A stretch of 64,000 nucleotides of DNA, taken from assembly GCA_947451925.1 (NCBI GenBank), contig CANGAW010000007.1:1-64000 (forward strand), written 5' to 3'. The position numbers and the translations under genes were made by a program. Numbering within the stretch: position 1 is the first letter of the stretch; every line of letters starts with the position of its first letter. Source of the stretch: Burkholderiales bacterium. Its GTDB lineage: Bacteria; Pseudomonadota; Gammaproteobacteria; Burkholderiales; Burkholderiaceae_D. The notes under the pieces are model-generated. The model was not told the origin of the DNA and made no database searches. It saw nothing but the letters and a program-made list of their open reading frames with translations. Below are positions 8,647 through 17,179 of this stretch, one piece after another.

Positions 8647-11391
8647 ATGTCCTCCAGCGTACCGACCGTAGCTGCTGCACCTGTTCGCCCCGACCCGGAC
8701 GCCTTGCTGGCGCAAGTCATGCAGCAAGAGCGGCGTGCGCTGCGCGGCAAATTGCGGATTTATTTTGGCGCCTCGGCCGGGGTTGGCAAGACCTATTCGA
8801 TGCTGGTCAATGCCTGCAAGTTAAAAGCTGAAGGACAAGACGTGGTGGCCGGCATCGTCGAGACGCATGGCCGCAGCGAAACCGCTGCCATGTTGGGCGC
8901 ACTGGAAATTTTGCCGCTGAAGGTGCTCGACTATCGCGGCAGTCACCTCAAGGAATTTGATCTTAATGCAGCACTGGCGCGCCGGCCGGCGCTGATCTTG
9001 GTCGATGAGCTGGCCCACTCGAATCTGCCCGGTTCGCGTCACCCCAAGCGTTGGCAAGATGTTGAGGAATTACTCAACGCCGGCATCAATGTCTTCACCA
9101 CCGTCAATGTCCAGCATCTGGAAAGTCTTAATGATGTAGTCGGTGGCATTACGGGTATCAGGGTCACCGAAACCCTGCCCGATAGCGTCTTTGACAGTGC
9201 CGATGAAGTAGTGCTGGTTGATTTGCCGGCTGATGAGCTGCTGGCGCGCCTGGCCGCCGGCAAGGTGTATCAACCACACCAAGCAAAACGGGCAGTCCAA
9301 CATTTTTTCCGCAAGGGGAATCTGATTGCCCTGCGTGAACTGGCCCTGCGTCGCACCGCCGAGCGCATAGAAAACGATGTTCAGGCCTACCGCAGCGAGC
9401 AAGCCATTGACGCTGTCTGGAAGACTGACCCTGCACTGCTGGTGGCCGTTGGCTCGCGTGCAGGTTCGGAACATGTGATTCGCAGTGCGGCCCGGCTGGC
9501 CAATCAACTCAACGCGGAATGGCATGCGGTCTATATCGAAACACCAAAGTTGCAGCGCTTGCCGCCGGCTCAGCGTGAATACATCCTGAAAATGCTGAAG
9601 ATGGCGCAAGACCTGGGTGCCAAAACAGCGGTGCTGGCAGGGCAGGATATTGCTGCCAGCATTGTTCATTACGCGCGCCAGCATAACCTCTCCAAAATCC
9701 TGTTTGGCCGCGGCAATCATAATTGGACGGGCAAGCCTCGACTGGGCGCACAACTTGATGCGCTGGCCCCCGATATTGATCTGACAGAAGTCGGTCGTGC
9801 GCCTCTCAATGAAGCAAGTGCGGTCATGAGTTCGTCTTTGGCTGACAAGCAAACTAATGCCCAGCACAAGCAGCGCTATTGGCATTTGCTCATCGGTGCC
9901 GCCGCGAGTTTGCTGACTGCACTGATAGCCATGCCACTGTTGCCCTTCTTCGATCTGGCCAACATCGTCATGCTGTTCTTGCTGACCGTGGTGCTGGTGG
10001 CCGTTCAATACGGACGCGGCCCTTCAGTGGTTGCCACCATCGTTGGTGTGGCCTCGTTTGATTTTTTCTTTGTTACCCCGCGCTTTTCGCTTGCCTTCAG
10101 TGATGTGCAATATGTGATGACTTTTTCGGTCATGCTGACGATAGGTTTAATTACTGCGCATCTGACTTCGGGTCTGCGCTATCAGGCTCGGGTTGCCAGT
10201 CATCGCGAATCACGTGCGCGAGCCTTGTATGAATTTGCGCGCTCCCTCTCTGGCGTTTTGCAGACTGAGCAGATTTTCGAGACTACCCGGCTGTATGTGC
10301 AACGCACCTTCGGTGCCAATGCCACATTGTTATTGCCAGATGAAACCGGGCACTTGCAACTTCCCGCGCAAGCACAAGAGGGAGCTGCCGCACCCCTTGA
10401 TGCTGGCATCGCGCAGTGGGCCTTCGACCACGCCAGTCCGGCCGGAATGGGGACAGACACGCTGCCAGGCAGCGTTTATTTTTATTTACCGCTGGTGGCG
10501 CCGATGCGAACCCGGGGCGTACTGGTATTAAAACCGGACAATCGCCGCTGGAGCCTGATACCAGAGCAACGCCAGCAGCTCGACACCTTTGCCACGCTGG
10601 CGGCCATTGCACTGGAGCGTGTGCATTATATTGAAGTGGCACAAGCGGCCATGCTCAGCGTCGAGTCCGAACACTTGCGCAATTCGCTGCTGGCAGCCTT
10701 GTCGCATGATTTGCGTACGCCGCTGACCTCCATTATGGGCCTGGCCGAATCGCTGGCACTTTCAACCTCGCCACTTTCTGCCAAGGACCGGGAATTCGCC
10801 ACGGCGCTGCATGAAGAGTCGCAGCGCATGAACAATCTGGTGAGCAATCTGCTGGATATGGCGCGCATGCAAAGCGGCACAGTCAAACTGAATTTGCAGT
10901 GGCATTCACTCGAAGGCATCGTCGGCAGCGCCTTGCGTGCCAGTGCCTCCATGCTCAGACAACACGTGATTTTGACCAGTCTGGCGGCGGACTTGCCGTT
11001 GATACGGGTCGATGCCATTCTGATCGAACGCGTGCTGTCTAACCTGTTGGAAAATGCGGCCAAATACACGCCGGCCGGCAGCGTCATTACTGTCAGTGCG
11101 GCCGTCGGCGATAGCGACCTGATTGTCACAATCAGCGATAACGGCCCCGGACTGCCAAGCGGCAAAGAAGCCAGCCTGTTTGAAAAGTTTACCCGCGGTC
11201 AGAGCGAATCTGTTACGCCCGGAGTTGGCTTAGGACTGGCAATTTGCCGTGCCATCGTCGATGCACACGGCGGCAGCATACGTGCAGAAAATCTGGCAAC
11301 AGGCGGTGCTGCCTTTATTTTTTCCCTGCCATTAGGAACGCCACCAACGCTGTCTGACATGGAATCTGATGAAGGAAAAACCCATGAGTGA
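8647..11391 (+). CDS. kdpD: Sensor histidine kinase KdpD
   Basis: Membrane sensor for potassium limitation that phosphorylates KdpE. It has 914 residues with the full family architecture: an N-terminal KdpD domain with Walker A GASAGVGKTYSML (about residues 36-48) and Walker B LILVDELAHSNLPGSRH, a universal-stress-like domain (about 250-370), four transmembrane helices (about 410-510), a GAF-like region, then HisKA with the phospho-acceptor H in ALSHDLRTPLTSI near residue 690 and HATPase motifs NLLENAAKYTP, DNGPGLP and GVGLGLAICRAIV. The end overlaps the start of kdpE by 8 bp. It lies downstream of the pump genes, so it is probably partly autoregulated with them. Confidence 0.96.
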   Translation: MSSSVPTVAAAPVRPDPDALLAQVMQQERRALRGKLRIYFGASAGVGKTYSMLVNACKLKAEGQDVVAGIVETHGRSETAAMLGALEILPLKVLDYRGSHLKEFDLNAALARRPALILVDELAHSNLPGSRHPKRWQDVEELLNAGINVFTTVNVQHLESLNDVVGGITGIRVTETLPDSVFDSADEVVLVDLPADELLARLAAGKVYQPHQAKRAVQHFFRKGNLIALRELALRRTAERIENDVQAYRSEQAIDAVWKTDPALLVAVGSRAGSEHVIRSAARLANQLNAEWHAVYIETPKLQRLPPAQREYILKMLKMAQDLGAKTAVLAGQDIAASIVHYARQHNLSKILFGRGNHNWTGKPRLGAQLDALAPDIDLTEVGRAPLNEASAVMSSSLADKQTNAQHKQRYWHLLIGAAASLLTALIAMPLLPFFDLANIVMLFLLTVVLVAVQYGRGPSVVATIVGVASFDFFFVTPRFSLAFSDVQYVMTFSVMLTIGLITAHLTSGLRYQARVASHRESRARALYEFARSLSGVLQTEQIFETTRLYVQRTFGANATLLLPDETGHLQLPAQAQEGAAAPLDAGIAQWAFDHASPAGMGTDTLPGSVYFYLPLVAPMRTRGVLVLKPDNRRWSLIPEQRQQLDTFATLAAIALERVHYIEVAQAAMLSVESEHLRNSLLAALSHDLRTPLTSIMGLAESLALSTSPLSAKDREFATALHEESQRMNNLVSNLLDMARMQSGTVKLNLQWHSLEGIVGSALRASASMLRQHVILTSLAADLPLIRVDAILIERVLSNLLENAAKYTPAGSVITVSAAVGDSDLIVTISDNGPGLPSGKEASLFEKFTRGQSESVTPGVGLGLAICRAIVDAHGGSIRAENLATGGAAFIFSLPLGTPPTLSDMESDEGKTHE

Positions 11392-12082
11392 ACCAGCCTA
11401 TGTCGCCTTGCTGATTGAAGATGAGCAGAAAATTCGCCACTTTGTTCGCAATGCGCTGGAGTCCGAAGGCTGGCATGTTTTTGAAGCCGACACCCTGCAG
11501 CGTGGCTTGATTGAGTCCAAGCAGCGCAGGCCTGATCTGATCATTCTGGACCTGGGCCTGCCGGATGGTAATGGCGTTGACTTTATCCGGCACACACGCA
11601 GTTGGTCGGCCATTCCCATCGTTGTATTGTCTGCGCGGGTTGAAGAAACTGACAAGATTGAAGCGCTGGATGTGGGCGCCGATGATTACCTGATCAAACC
11701 TTTCGGGGTAGGAGAATTGCTTGCACGAGTACGTGCGGCCTTGCGAAGGCAACGCCATGCGGCTGGTGATCTTGATGGGATCACAGAATTTGGTGATGTG
11801 AAGGTCGACTTGAATAGGCGGCTGGTGACGAAAGCGGATCAGCCTGTTCATCTGACACCAACCGAATTTCGGCTCCTTAGTACGCTGATTGCGAACGCAG
11901 GACGGGTCGTCAGCATTCCACAGCTCTTGCTCAAAGTCTGGGGCCCGTCACATACCGACAGCAGCCATTATCTGCACATCTACATGGGTCACTTGCGTCA
12001 AAAGCTGGAGAACGATCCGGCGCAGCCCCGGTTTTTGCAAACGGAAACAGCGGTTGGTTATCGCTTGGTGCTCGCTTCATGA
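11384..12082 (+). CDS. kdpE: Response regulator KdpE
   Basis: OmpR-type activator of the kdp operon, 232 residues. The receiver domain has the acidic pair in LLIEDE, the phospho-acceptor aspartate in LIILDLGLPDGNG near residue 53, and the switch lysine in DYLIKPFG. The C-terminal winged helix contains LTPTEFRLLSTLIANAGRVV and ends TETAVGYRLVL. The ATG at 11384 has GAAGGA (11371-11376) ahead of it; an in-frame ATG at 11369 overlaps that site and is less likely. The start lies inside the last codons of kdpD, so translation is coupled. Confidence 0.95.
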   Translation: MSEPAYVALLIEDEQKIRHFVRNALESEGWHVFEADTLQRGLIESKQRRPDLIILDLGLPDGNGVDFIRHTRSWSAIPIVVLSARVEETDKIEALDVGADDYLIKPFGVGELLARVRAALRRQRHAAGDLDGITEFGDVKVDLNRRLVTKADQPVHLTPTEFRLLSTLIANAGRVVSIPQLLLKVWGPSHTDSSHYLHIYMGHLRQKLENDPAQPRFLQTETAVGYRLVLAS

Positions 12083-12117
12083 TGCGCTTGCCGCATTCCG
12101 GTCTGTGTTGACTACTG

Positions 12118-12162
12118 CCCCGTATATTTTGATGTCGATGAAGAAAATTTTTCGGGGTTTTT
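12118..12162 (+). terminator. Possible terminator after kdpE
   Basis: CCCCG (12118-12122) can pair with CGGGG (12153-12157), helped by TTTT/AAAA inside, and is followed by five T residues. The loop is long and the stem interrupted, so this is only moderately convincing. It sits in the 122-bp gap between the convergent kdpE and GGDEF-EAL genes. Confidence 0.4.
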
Positions 12163-12204
12163 CAGTGCAAATAATCTTGCGCCAAAAAATAAGGATGAAA
12201 ATCC

Positions 12205-13746
12205 TCAAGCCATCACAATCCCATCGCGCAGTACGGCCTCAAATTCCTCCGCCGGCATCGGACTTTGCAAGTAGAACCCTTGCGCCAATACGCAATCGTT
12301 AGCGCGCAAAAAATTCAGTTGCTGGCGCGTCTCCACGCCTTCGGCAATGACTTGCAGGCGCAGGTTTTTGCCGATGCCGATTATGGCTTTGACCAGCACA
12401 TCATCATCCGACGCTGACATGTCTCTGATAAATGACTGGTCGATTTTGATTGCGTCAACCGGAAAACGTTTCAGATAACTGAGGCTGGAATAGCCGGTGC
12501 CGAAGTCGTCAATCGAAATCCGTACACCCATGGAACGCAGGGTATTGAAGGTCGCGGCAGCGGACTCTATGCTTTTCATTAAAACCGTTTCGGTCAGTTC
12601 GAGTTCGAGCCGGTCCGGTGCTAATCCGGTTTCTTTCAGGACCAGCCGGATATGATCCAGAAACCCTTCGCTTTCAAATTCGCGGGCAGAGATATTGACG
12701 GCCATCACGTCAAAATTCAAACCGTCGTCCAGCCAGGATTGCGCCTGCTGGCAGGCTTGTCGCAAGACCCAGCGACCGATCTGTGCAATGGTGCCGGCTT
12801 CTTCGGCAATCGGTATAAACCATCGTGGCAGCAGTAAACCCCGGCTTGGATGATTCCAGCGTATCAGTGCTTCCACGCCCGTGATGACCTTGGTTTCCAG
12901 ATTGACCTGCGCCTGGTAGTGCAAAACGAATTCTTTTTCAATCAGCGCTTGCAGCAGGCTTTCTTCAACAGCCTGCCTTTCCATGATTTTGGTGCGCATT
13001 TCCGGTAAAAAGAATTGATAGCGGTTGCGCCCGCTTTCTTTGGCGTCATACATTGCAGCGTCTGCATTGCGCATCAGACCCTTGGCATCTTCCCCGTCTT
13101 GAGGAAACAGGCTGATGCCTATGGTGGCGCTGATGTTAATTTCGTGGCCTGCAATATGGTAGGGGGCAGCTATGATTTCGCGAATATGTTCTATTTTCGG
13201 AATCAGCGCATCCTTATGTGTCACCTCCGACAGCAGCAGCACAAATTCATCGCCGCCAAGCCGGCTCACCGTATCGCTGCTGCGAATTGCCGTTTGCAGA
13301 CGTTGTGCCACCATTTGCAAAAGCTGGTCACCGACTTCATGACCCAGGCTGTCATTGACCAATTTGAATCGGTCCAGGTCAAGAAACAGCACGGCAAGCT
13401 TGGCATCATGCCGCCGGGTCAAGGCAATCGACTGGGCTAAGCGGTCAAGCAGTTGCATCCGGTTAGGCAGTTTGGTCAGAAAGTCATGATGCGCCAGATG
13501 CGTCATCTCGGCTTTGGATTTTTCAATTTCTTCCGCGGCTACCTGCAACTGCACCGACGCAATCACCAGCTGTTCATTCGCCTGAGAGAGTTGCTCATTG
13601 CGATTTTCCTGCTGCGCCATTTGCCAGATATGCTCGTCATGAATTTGCTCGCGCAAATCGGCTGCGTCCGCGCTCAGTTGCACAGCCATTGCCGGTTTCA
13701 CTGTCAGGATATGACGTATCCGTGATTTTTTGGTCTTGGTACGCAT
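12205..13746 (-). CDS. GGDEF-EAL protein, predicted c-di-GMP cyclase and/or phosphodiesterase
   Basis: Cytoplasmic protein of 513 residues with both c-di-GMP domains. It has an N-terminal region with likely coiled coil (about residues 40-85) and no transmembrane segment. The GGDEF domain carries an intact GGDEF motif at residues 164-168 and an RSSD I-site five residues before it. The EAL domain starts near residue 260, with EAL at 292-294, NISAREFES, ELTETVLM, DDFGTGYSSLSYLKRFPVD and AEGVET all kept. Both activities are therefore possible from sequence; which dominates is unknown. I start it at 13746, where AAGGTGA precedes the ATG; an upstream start at 13797 would overlap the KaiC-like gene. 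It follows that gene by 23 bp and is probably cotranscribed, which suggests the ATPase controls it. Confidence 0.88.
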   Translation of the reverse strand: MRTKTKKSRIRHILTVKPAMAVQLSADAADLREQIHDEHIWQMAQQENRNEQLSQANEQLVIASVQLQVAAEEIEKSKAEMTHLAHHDFLTKLPNRMQLLDRLAQSIALTRRHDAKLAVLFLDLDRFKLVNDSLGHEVGDQLLQMVAQRLQTAIRSSDTVSRLGGDEFVLLLSEVTHKDALIPKIEHIREIIAAPYHIAGHEINISATIGISLFPQDGEDAKGLMRNADAAMYDAKESGRNRYQFFLPEMRTKIMERQAVEESLLQALIEKEFVLHYQAQVNLETKVITGVEALIRWNHPSRGLLLPRWFIPIAEEAGTIAQIGRWVLRQACQQAQSWLDDGLNFDVMAVNISAREFESEGFLDHIRLVLKETGLAPDRLELELTETVLMKSIESAAATFNTLRSMGVRISIDDFGTGYSSLSYLKRFPVDAIKIDQSFIRDMSASDDDVLVKAIIGIGKNLRLQVIAEGVETRQQLNFLRANDCVLAQGFYLQSPMPAEEFEAVLRDGIVMA

Positions 13747-13769
13747 AGTCAGTTCACCTTGTGCGGCTT

Positions 13770-15278
13770 TTATGGAACGTCGCCGGGTGTGTGCCAATCC
13801 AGCCTGGGCAGGGTCGGGTGTCCGGACAAAATGCCTTCATATTGCGACAGCGGCGGGCCGATTTGAATATCGTCGCCATCGATGTCGAACAGTCGTATGT
13901 CTTTGCTGTGCGCACTGCCGCGCACTTTGACTACCGACATCGCCCGCTTGAACTGGCCGCCGATTTCAATGTAGCGCTGCAAAATAATGGCGTCGGCCAG
14001 AAAGGCGTTGCCATAGGCGCTGAAGCGCAAATCGGTATAACGGTCTTCGACTTCTGCCGTCATCAGTACGGTAATGCCCATCGCTGTCAGGACCGAGATC
14101 ATCCGGTACAGCGACTCCCGATAATCCTCGCGAAACTCGGGCGCCAGCGCCAGCTCGAAGCCCGAGAGTGAATCGAGCACCACCCGTTTGGCTTTGAGTT
14201 TTTCTATCATGTCGATGAGGTCGTACAGGGTTTCATCAATCGATAAATCCAGCGAACGGGTATTGATCACGCCCACGGTTTCATCTTTTAACAAGGTATG
14301 CAGTTTGTGACTGAGCAGCTGACGCGGACTTTTTTCGAAGGCCGCAATCACGCCATTTTCGCCACGGCGCACGCCTTCGGCCAGGAACTCGGTCGCCAAC
14401 ACGGTTTTTCCCGAACCCGATGGCCCGACCAGCAAGAGTGAATAGCCAGCCGGCAGGCCGCCGCCCATCATTTCATCCAGACCGGGCACCCCCATGTTGA
14501 GCCGCTTGTCACTGGAAAAAGGTGTGTTGTCATTTTTTTCTTTTTCTATTTCGGGCGGCAACACGGCGCGTGGAAAAATACGCAGTCCATGATTGTTGAT
14601 ACGAAAAGTATGCAGGCCCGGTGTGTGATCTTGTCCGCGCATTTTGATGGCCTGAATTTTTCTTACCATCGAGTTGCGATGCAGATTTTGTGACAGCCAC
14701 AAAATGCCGTCTGCTACGCTTATGACGGGATTGGTTTCGGTATTGACATTGCTTTCGTTATATTCGCCGATTAAAAAAGTTGTGGCCTGCCATGCCGCCA
14801 GTTGTTGCGCCAATTGCTGAATGAAGCGCTGCAGGCTGCTGTGACTGGCTTGACTGTTGTGCTCCATTTCTACCATTTCAACCAGTGAGCGAAATGAATC
14901 GACAAAAACCAGCCGGGGCGAGAAATTCTGGATTTCTTTACTGATGCGTTTGAATACATTGTCGTAGGCACCGTTGAGTAAGTCATCGGAGAGATCAATG
15001 AAACGAATAATGTGATTAATTTTATCGAAATCAAAAAATGAAAATTGCTGCTGATAGCGCAGCATTTTTAACCCGGACTCGCCCATCGCGGTGAAATAGA
15101 TAGCCTTGCAGTCAGGCCCGGCAAGTCCAAACATGATCTGGTTGGCCAGCGTGGTCTTGCCACTGCCCGGTTTGCCGGCAATGATGTTGAAGGAAGATTC
15201 TGGCAGCCCGCCGCCGAGTAGTCGGTCGAGGCCGGGAACGCCAGTCTTCATTCGATTGATCAGAACCTTTCTAAACAT
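13770..15278 (-). CDS. KaiC-like double RecA-domain ATPase
   Basis: Circadian-clock KaiC superfamily protein of 502 residues (cyanobacterial KaiC is about 519). Two RecA-like domains are visible: CI with GVPGLDRLLGGGLP and Walker A GKPGSGKT (35-42), and CII with GVPGLDEMMGGGLP and Walker A GPSGSGKT (285-292). Walker B-like strands are LVFVDS and RVVLDSLSG. By eye-alignment to KaiC, the autophosphorylation pair Ser431-Thr432 corresponds to A425-F426 here, so KaiC-type phosphorylation is not expected at that site. The catalytic glutamate pair is reduced to GE in CI and EK in CII. The start at 15278 has AAGGAG at good spacing; a start at 15302 is less likely. The gene lies 4 bp after the 138-residue ORF and 23 bp before the GGDEF-EAL gene. 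No kaiA or kaiB is nearby. The likely role is signalling, not a clock. Confidence 0.85.
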   Translation of the reverse strand: MFRKVLINRMKTGVPGLDRLLGGGLPESSFNIIAGKPGSGKTTLANQIMFGLAGPDCKAIYFTAMGESGLKMLRYQQQFSFFDFDKINHIIRFIDLSDDLLNGAYDNVFKRISKEIQNFSPRLVFVDSFRSLVEMVEMEHNSQASHSSLQRFIQQLAQQLAAWQATTFLIGEYNESNVNTETNPVISVADGILWLSQNLHRNSMVRKIQAIKMRGQDHTPGLHTFRINNHGLRIFPRAVLPPEIEKEKNDNTPFSSDKRLNMGVPGLDEMMGGGLPAGYSLLLVGPSGSGKTVLATEFLAEGVRRGENGVIAAFEKSPRQLLSHKLHTLLKDETVGVINTRSLDLSIDETLYDLIDMIEKLKAKRVVLDSLSGFELALAPEFREDYRESLYRMISVLTAMGITVLMTAEVEDRYTDLRFSAYGNAFLADAIILQRYIEIGGQFKRAMSVVKVRGSAHSKDIRLFDIDGDDIQIGPPLSQYEGILSGHPTLPRLDWHTPGDVP

Positions 15279-15282
15279 GTTC

Positions 15283-15699
15283 TTACTCCTTGTCAGCGCC
15301 ATCCGGTCTTTTTAGCTCGTTGGCCCACGCGCTTTTTAATAAATCAATGGTCAGTGTTTCGCCGATCAGCGTGGCGAGAATGTTGGTACAGCTCAGCAGC
15401 AATGCCTGCGCTGCCTGCCTTGCCTGCTCGGTAGTTTGGGTAGCAAAATTTTTTTGCAGATCAATGAGCCAGAGTTCATGCGAATGTGCCGCAGCTACAG
15501 AATCAAGCCAGGGAAAGTCAGCCGCAATCTTATGCAGGCTGCGTGCATACAAGGCATACAATCCACCTTCGCCAATAATAGAGACAAGTTGGGGGGCCAG
15601 ACTTTGCAAAGGCAGGATGGCAGAACTTGCCGTTTGAATGGCCTCACTCTGCATCATCTGACCTATCAAATGCGAACGCTGATTGTCATGGGTTCCCAT
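15283..15699 (-). CDS. Unrecognised 138-residue protein, first gene of KaiC-like operon
   Basis: I do not recognise a characterised family. The product is soluble, without signal peptide or membrane span, and appears all-helical, rich in Ala, Leu and Gln. A central stretch (IIGEGGLYALYARSLHKI) and a C-terminal stretch (LIGETLTIDLLKSAW) look conserved in style; I recall similar small proteins beside KaiC-like genes but cannot name a domain. Its stop is 4 bp before the KaiC-like start, implying coupled translation and a functional link, for example as an adaptor or regulator of the ATPase. The start is uncertain: the ATG at 15699 lacks a good ribosome site, whereas the ATG pair at 15657 and 15654 has AGG just upstream. 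An inverted repeat (TTGAAA...TTTCAA, 15709-15730) sits right before the first ATG. Confidence 0.72.
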   Translation of the reverse strand: MGTHDNQRSHLIGQMMQSEAIQTASSAILPLQSLAPQLVSIIGEGGLYALYARSLHKIAADFPWLDSVAAAHSHELWLIDLQKNFATQTTEQARQAAQALLLSCTNILATLIGETLTIDLLKSAWANELKRPDGADKE

Positions 15700-15802
15700 A
15701 ATTCACACTTGAAATCAGCTGCAGTTTCAATGATGCACAAAGACAGACGCACTCGTGCTTGTTAGCCAGATGCAAAACACTTTAATTTCGACCGGATTTT
15801 GT

Positions 15803-17179
15803 TCAAAAAAATCTGGTTGCTGACCTATATTTTTTTGCAGTGCCAGCTGATTGCGCAGCAACAAGGCCAGCGGCGGTAACACCACTGCGTACTGCGCTTT
15901 CTATCGTGGCCGGATAATCGCTCTGGGTATAGTCGCCGGCCAGAAATAATCCCGCGCAAGCAGTGGCACTAGCCGGCCGTTGCAGATCTGGCGTGCAGGC
16001 AAAGGTCGCGCGTTTTTCAGTAATGACGCTAAACCATTGCGGCTGGTTTAATTCCGGGCGCAAAAAGGCGTTGGCAAGCTGTGTTGCTACTGCCTTGCCT
16101 AGTGCCGTATGGCCTTCTTCGGTGGCTGCAGCAGAAGCGCTGATGACGACAGCCAGCACGCCCGCCTGATCAGCCAGCAGATGGCCGCGGTCAAAAACAA
16201 ATTGACCCCAGCATTGTTCTGCCGGCACGTCGCGCAGCGCGTAAAACGCCAGCGGCAGCGAAACACTTTCTGCATAACGTAAATAGCAGGTGGTAATGGG
16301 TTCATAGTCAAAGGACATTGCGCCTAAGCTGGCGTCATGCTCTTTCAATAAACCGGCCGCAATCCAGGGCGGGGTGGCGATGATGACGCAATCAAATTCT
16401 GCTACCGAATCTGCACTGTGCACCAGCCATTTTTTTTGTCCGTCAATCTGACGATGGCTGAGGCTATGGATGTGCTGGCCATAAAGTAGGTTGCCGCCAT
16501 GCGCCTCCACATAACGTGCGGCAGCATCTGGAAACAGCGCCGATAAATCTGACCGGGGCAAGAGCATGTCGGATGCGGCACGTTGTGCACCCAGACTGTC
16601 ACGCAAGACATGCAAAAATATTCTGGCGGATGCCCTTTCAGGCGGGGTGTTTAAGGCCGCGATGCAGAGCGGTCGCCAGAGTAACTGAATCAGTTTGTCG
16701 GTTTGCTCGAAGCGCTCGAGCAGGACAGTGACGCTGCAATCCTGATCGAGCTGCCAGTCCATCCAGCGAGCCGTGCTGGAAAAACGCGCCAGCGCCAGCT
16801 TGTCTGCGCGGCCGAGTCCTTGTGCGCGCAACAGCGCCCACAGCACATGCAGCGGCGCGGGTAGTTTGGGCGCAATGAAATCCATCCCGCCAGTGCCCGG
16901 CGGATAACGCATTTGCAAAGGTAGCCGCAACAGGCTTTGCGCGGGATCGATGCCAACCGTTTTCATTAGCCGCAAGGACTCGCGATAGGCACCAAGCAAA
17001 ATATGCTGGCCATTATCCAGAGCAAGGCCGTGCTGACTGACACGTCGTGCCCGTCCGCCCGCCACTCTTGCCGCTTCGAATACCGTCACACGATGTCCTT
17101 GCCCGGCAAGCGTGACCGCTGCGGCGCAGCCCGCCCAGCCCGCACCAATGACGGCAACGGATTGGCTGCGCTGGCTCAA
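15803..17179 (-). CDS. hpnE: Hydroxysqualene dehydroxylase HpnE
   Basis: FAD-dependent amine-oxidase-fold enzyme that, in the HpnCDE route, reductively converts hydroxysqualene to squalene. It has 458 residues. The N-terminal dinucleotide-binding motif is VAVIGAGWAGCAAAVTLA with the downstream acidic VFEAA; RVAGGRAR and DNGQHILLGAY are family signatures; the C-terminal FAD block includes GLFLAGDYTQSDYPATIESA followed by SGVTAA. Its start overlaps the hpnD stop by 4 bp (17176-17179), so it is coupled to hpnD. It is the last of three genes transcribed in the order hpnC, hpnD, hpnE. No squalene-hopene cyclase gene is present in the window. Confidence 0.9.
   Translation of the reverse strand: MSQRSQSVAVIGAGWAGCAAAVTLAGQGHRVTVFEAARVAGGRARRVSQHGLALDNGQHILLGAYRESLRLMKTVGIDPAQSLLRLPLQMRYPPGTGGMDFIAPKLPAPLHVLWALLRAQGLGRADKLALARFSSTARWMDWQLDQDCSVTVLLERFEQTDKLIQLLWRPLCIAALNTPPERASARIFLHVLRDSLGAQRAASDMLLPRSDLSALFPDAAARYVEAHGGNLLYGQHIHSLSHRQIDGQKKWLVHSADSVAEFDCVIIATPPWIAAGLLKEHDASLGAMSFDYEPITTCYLRYAESVSLPLAFYALRDVPAEQCWGQFVFDRGHLLADQAGVLAVVISASAAATEEGHTALGKAVATQLANAFLRPELNQPQWFSVITEKRATFACTPDLQRPASATACAGLFLAGDYTQSDYPATIESAVRSGVTAAGLVAAQSAGTAKKYRSATRFF

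Noticed and set aside
9070..10008. Long reverse-strand ORF (312 residues) inside kdpD
   Set aside because: It is a frame shadow of kdpD: low-complexity, His/Gln-rich, no family motif, no ribosome site.
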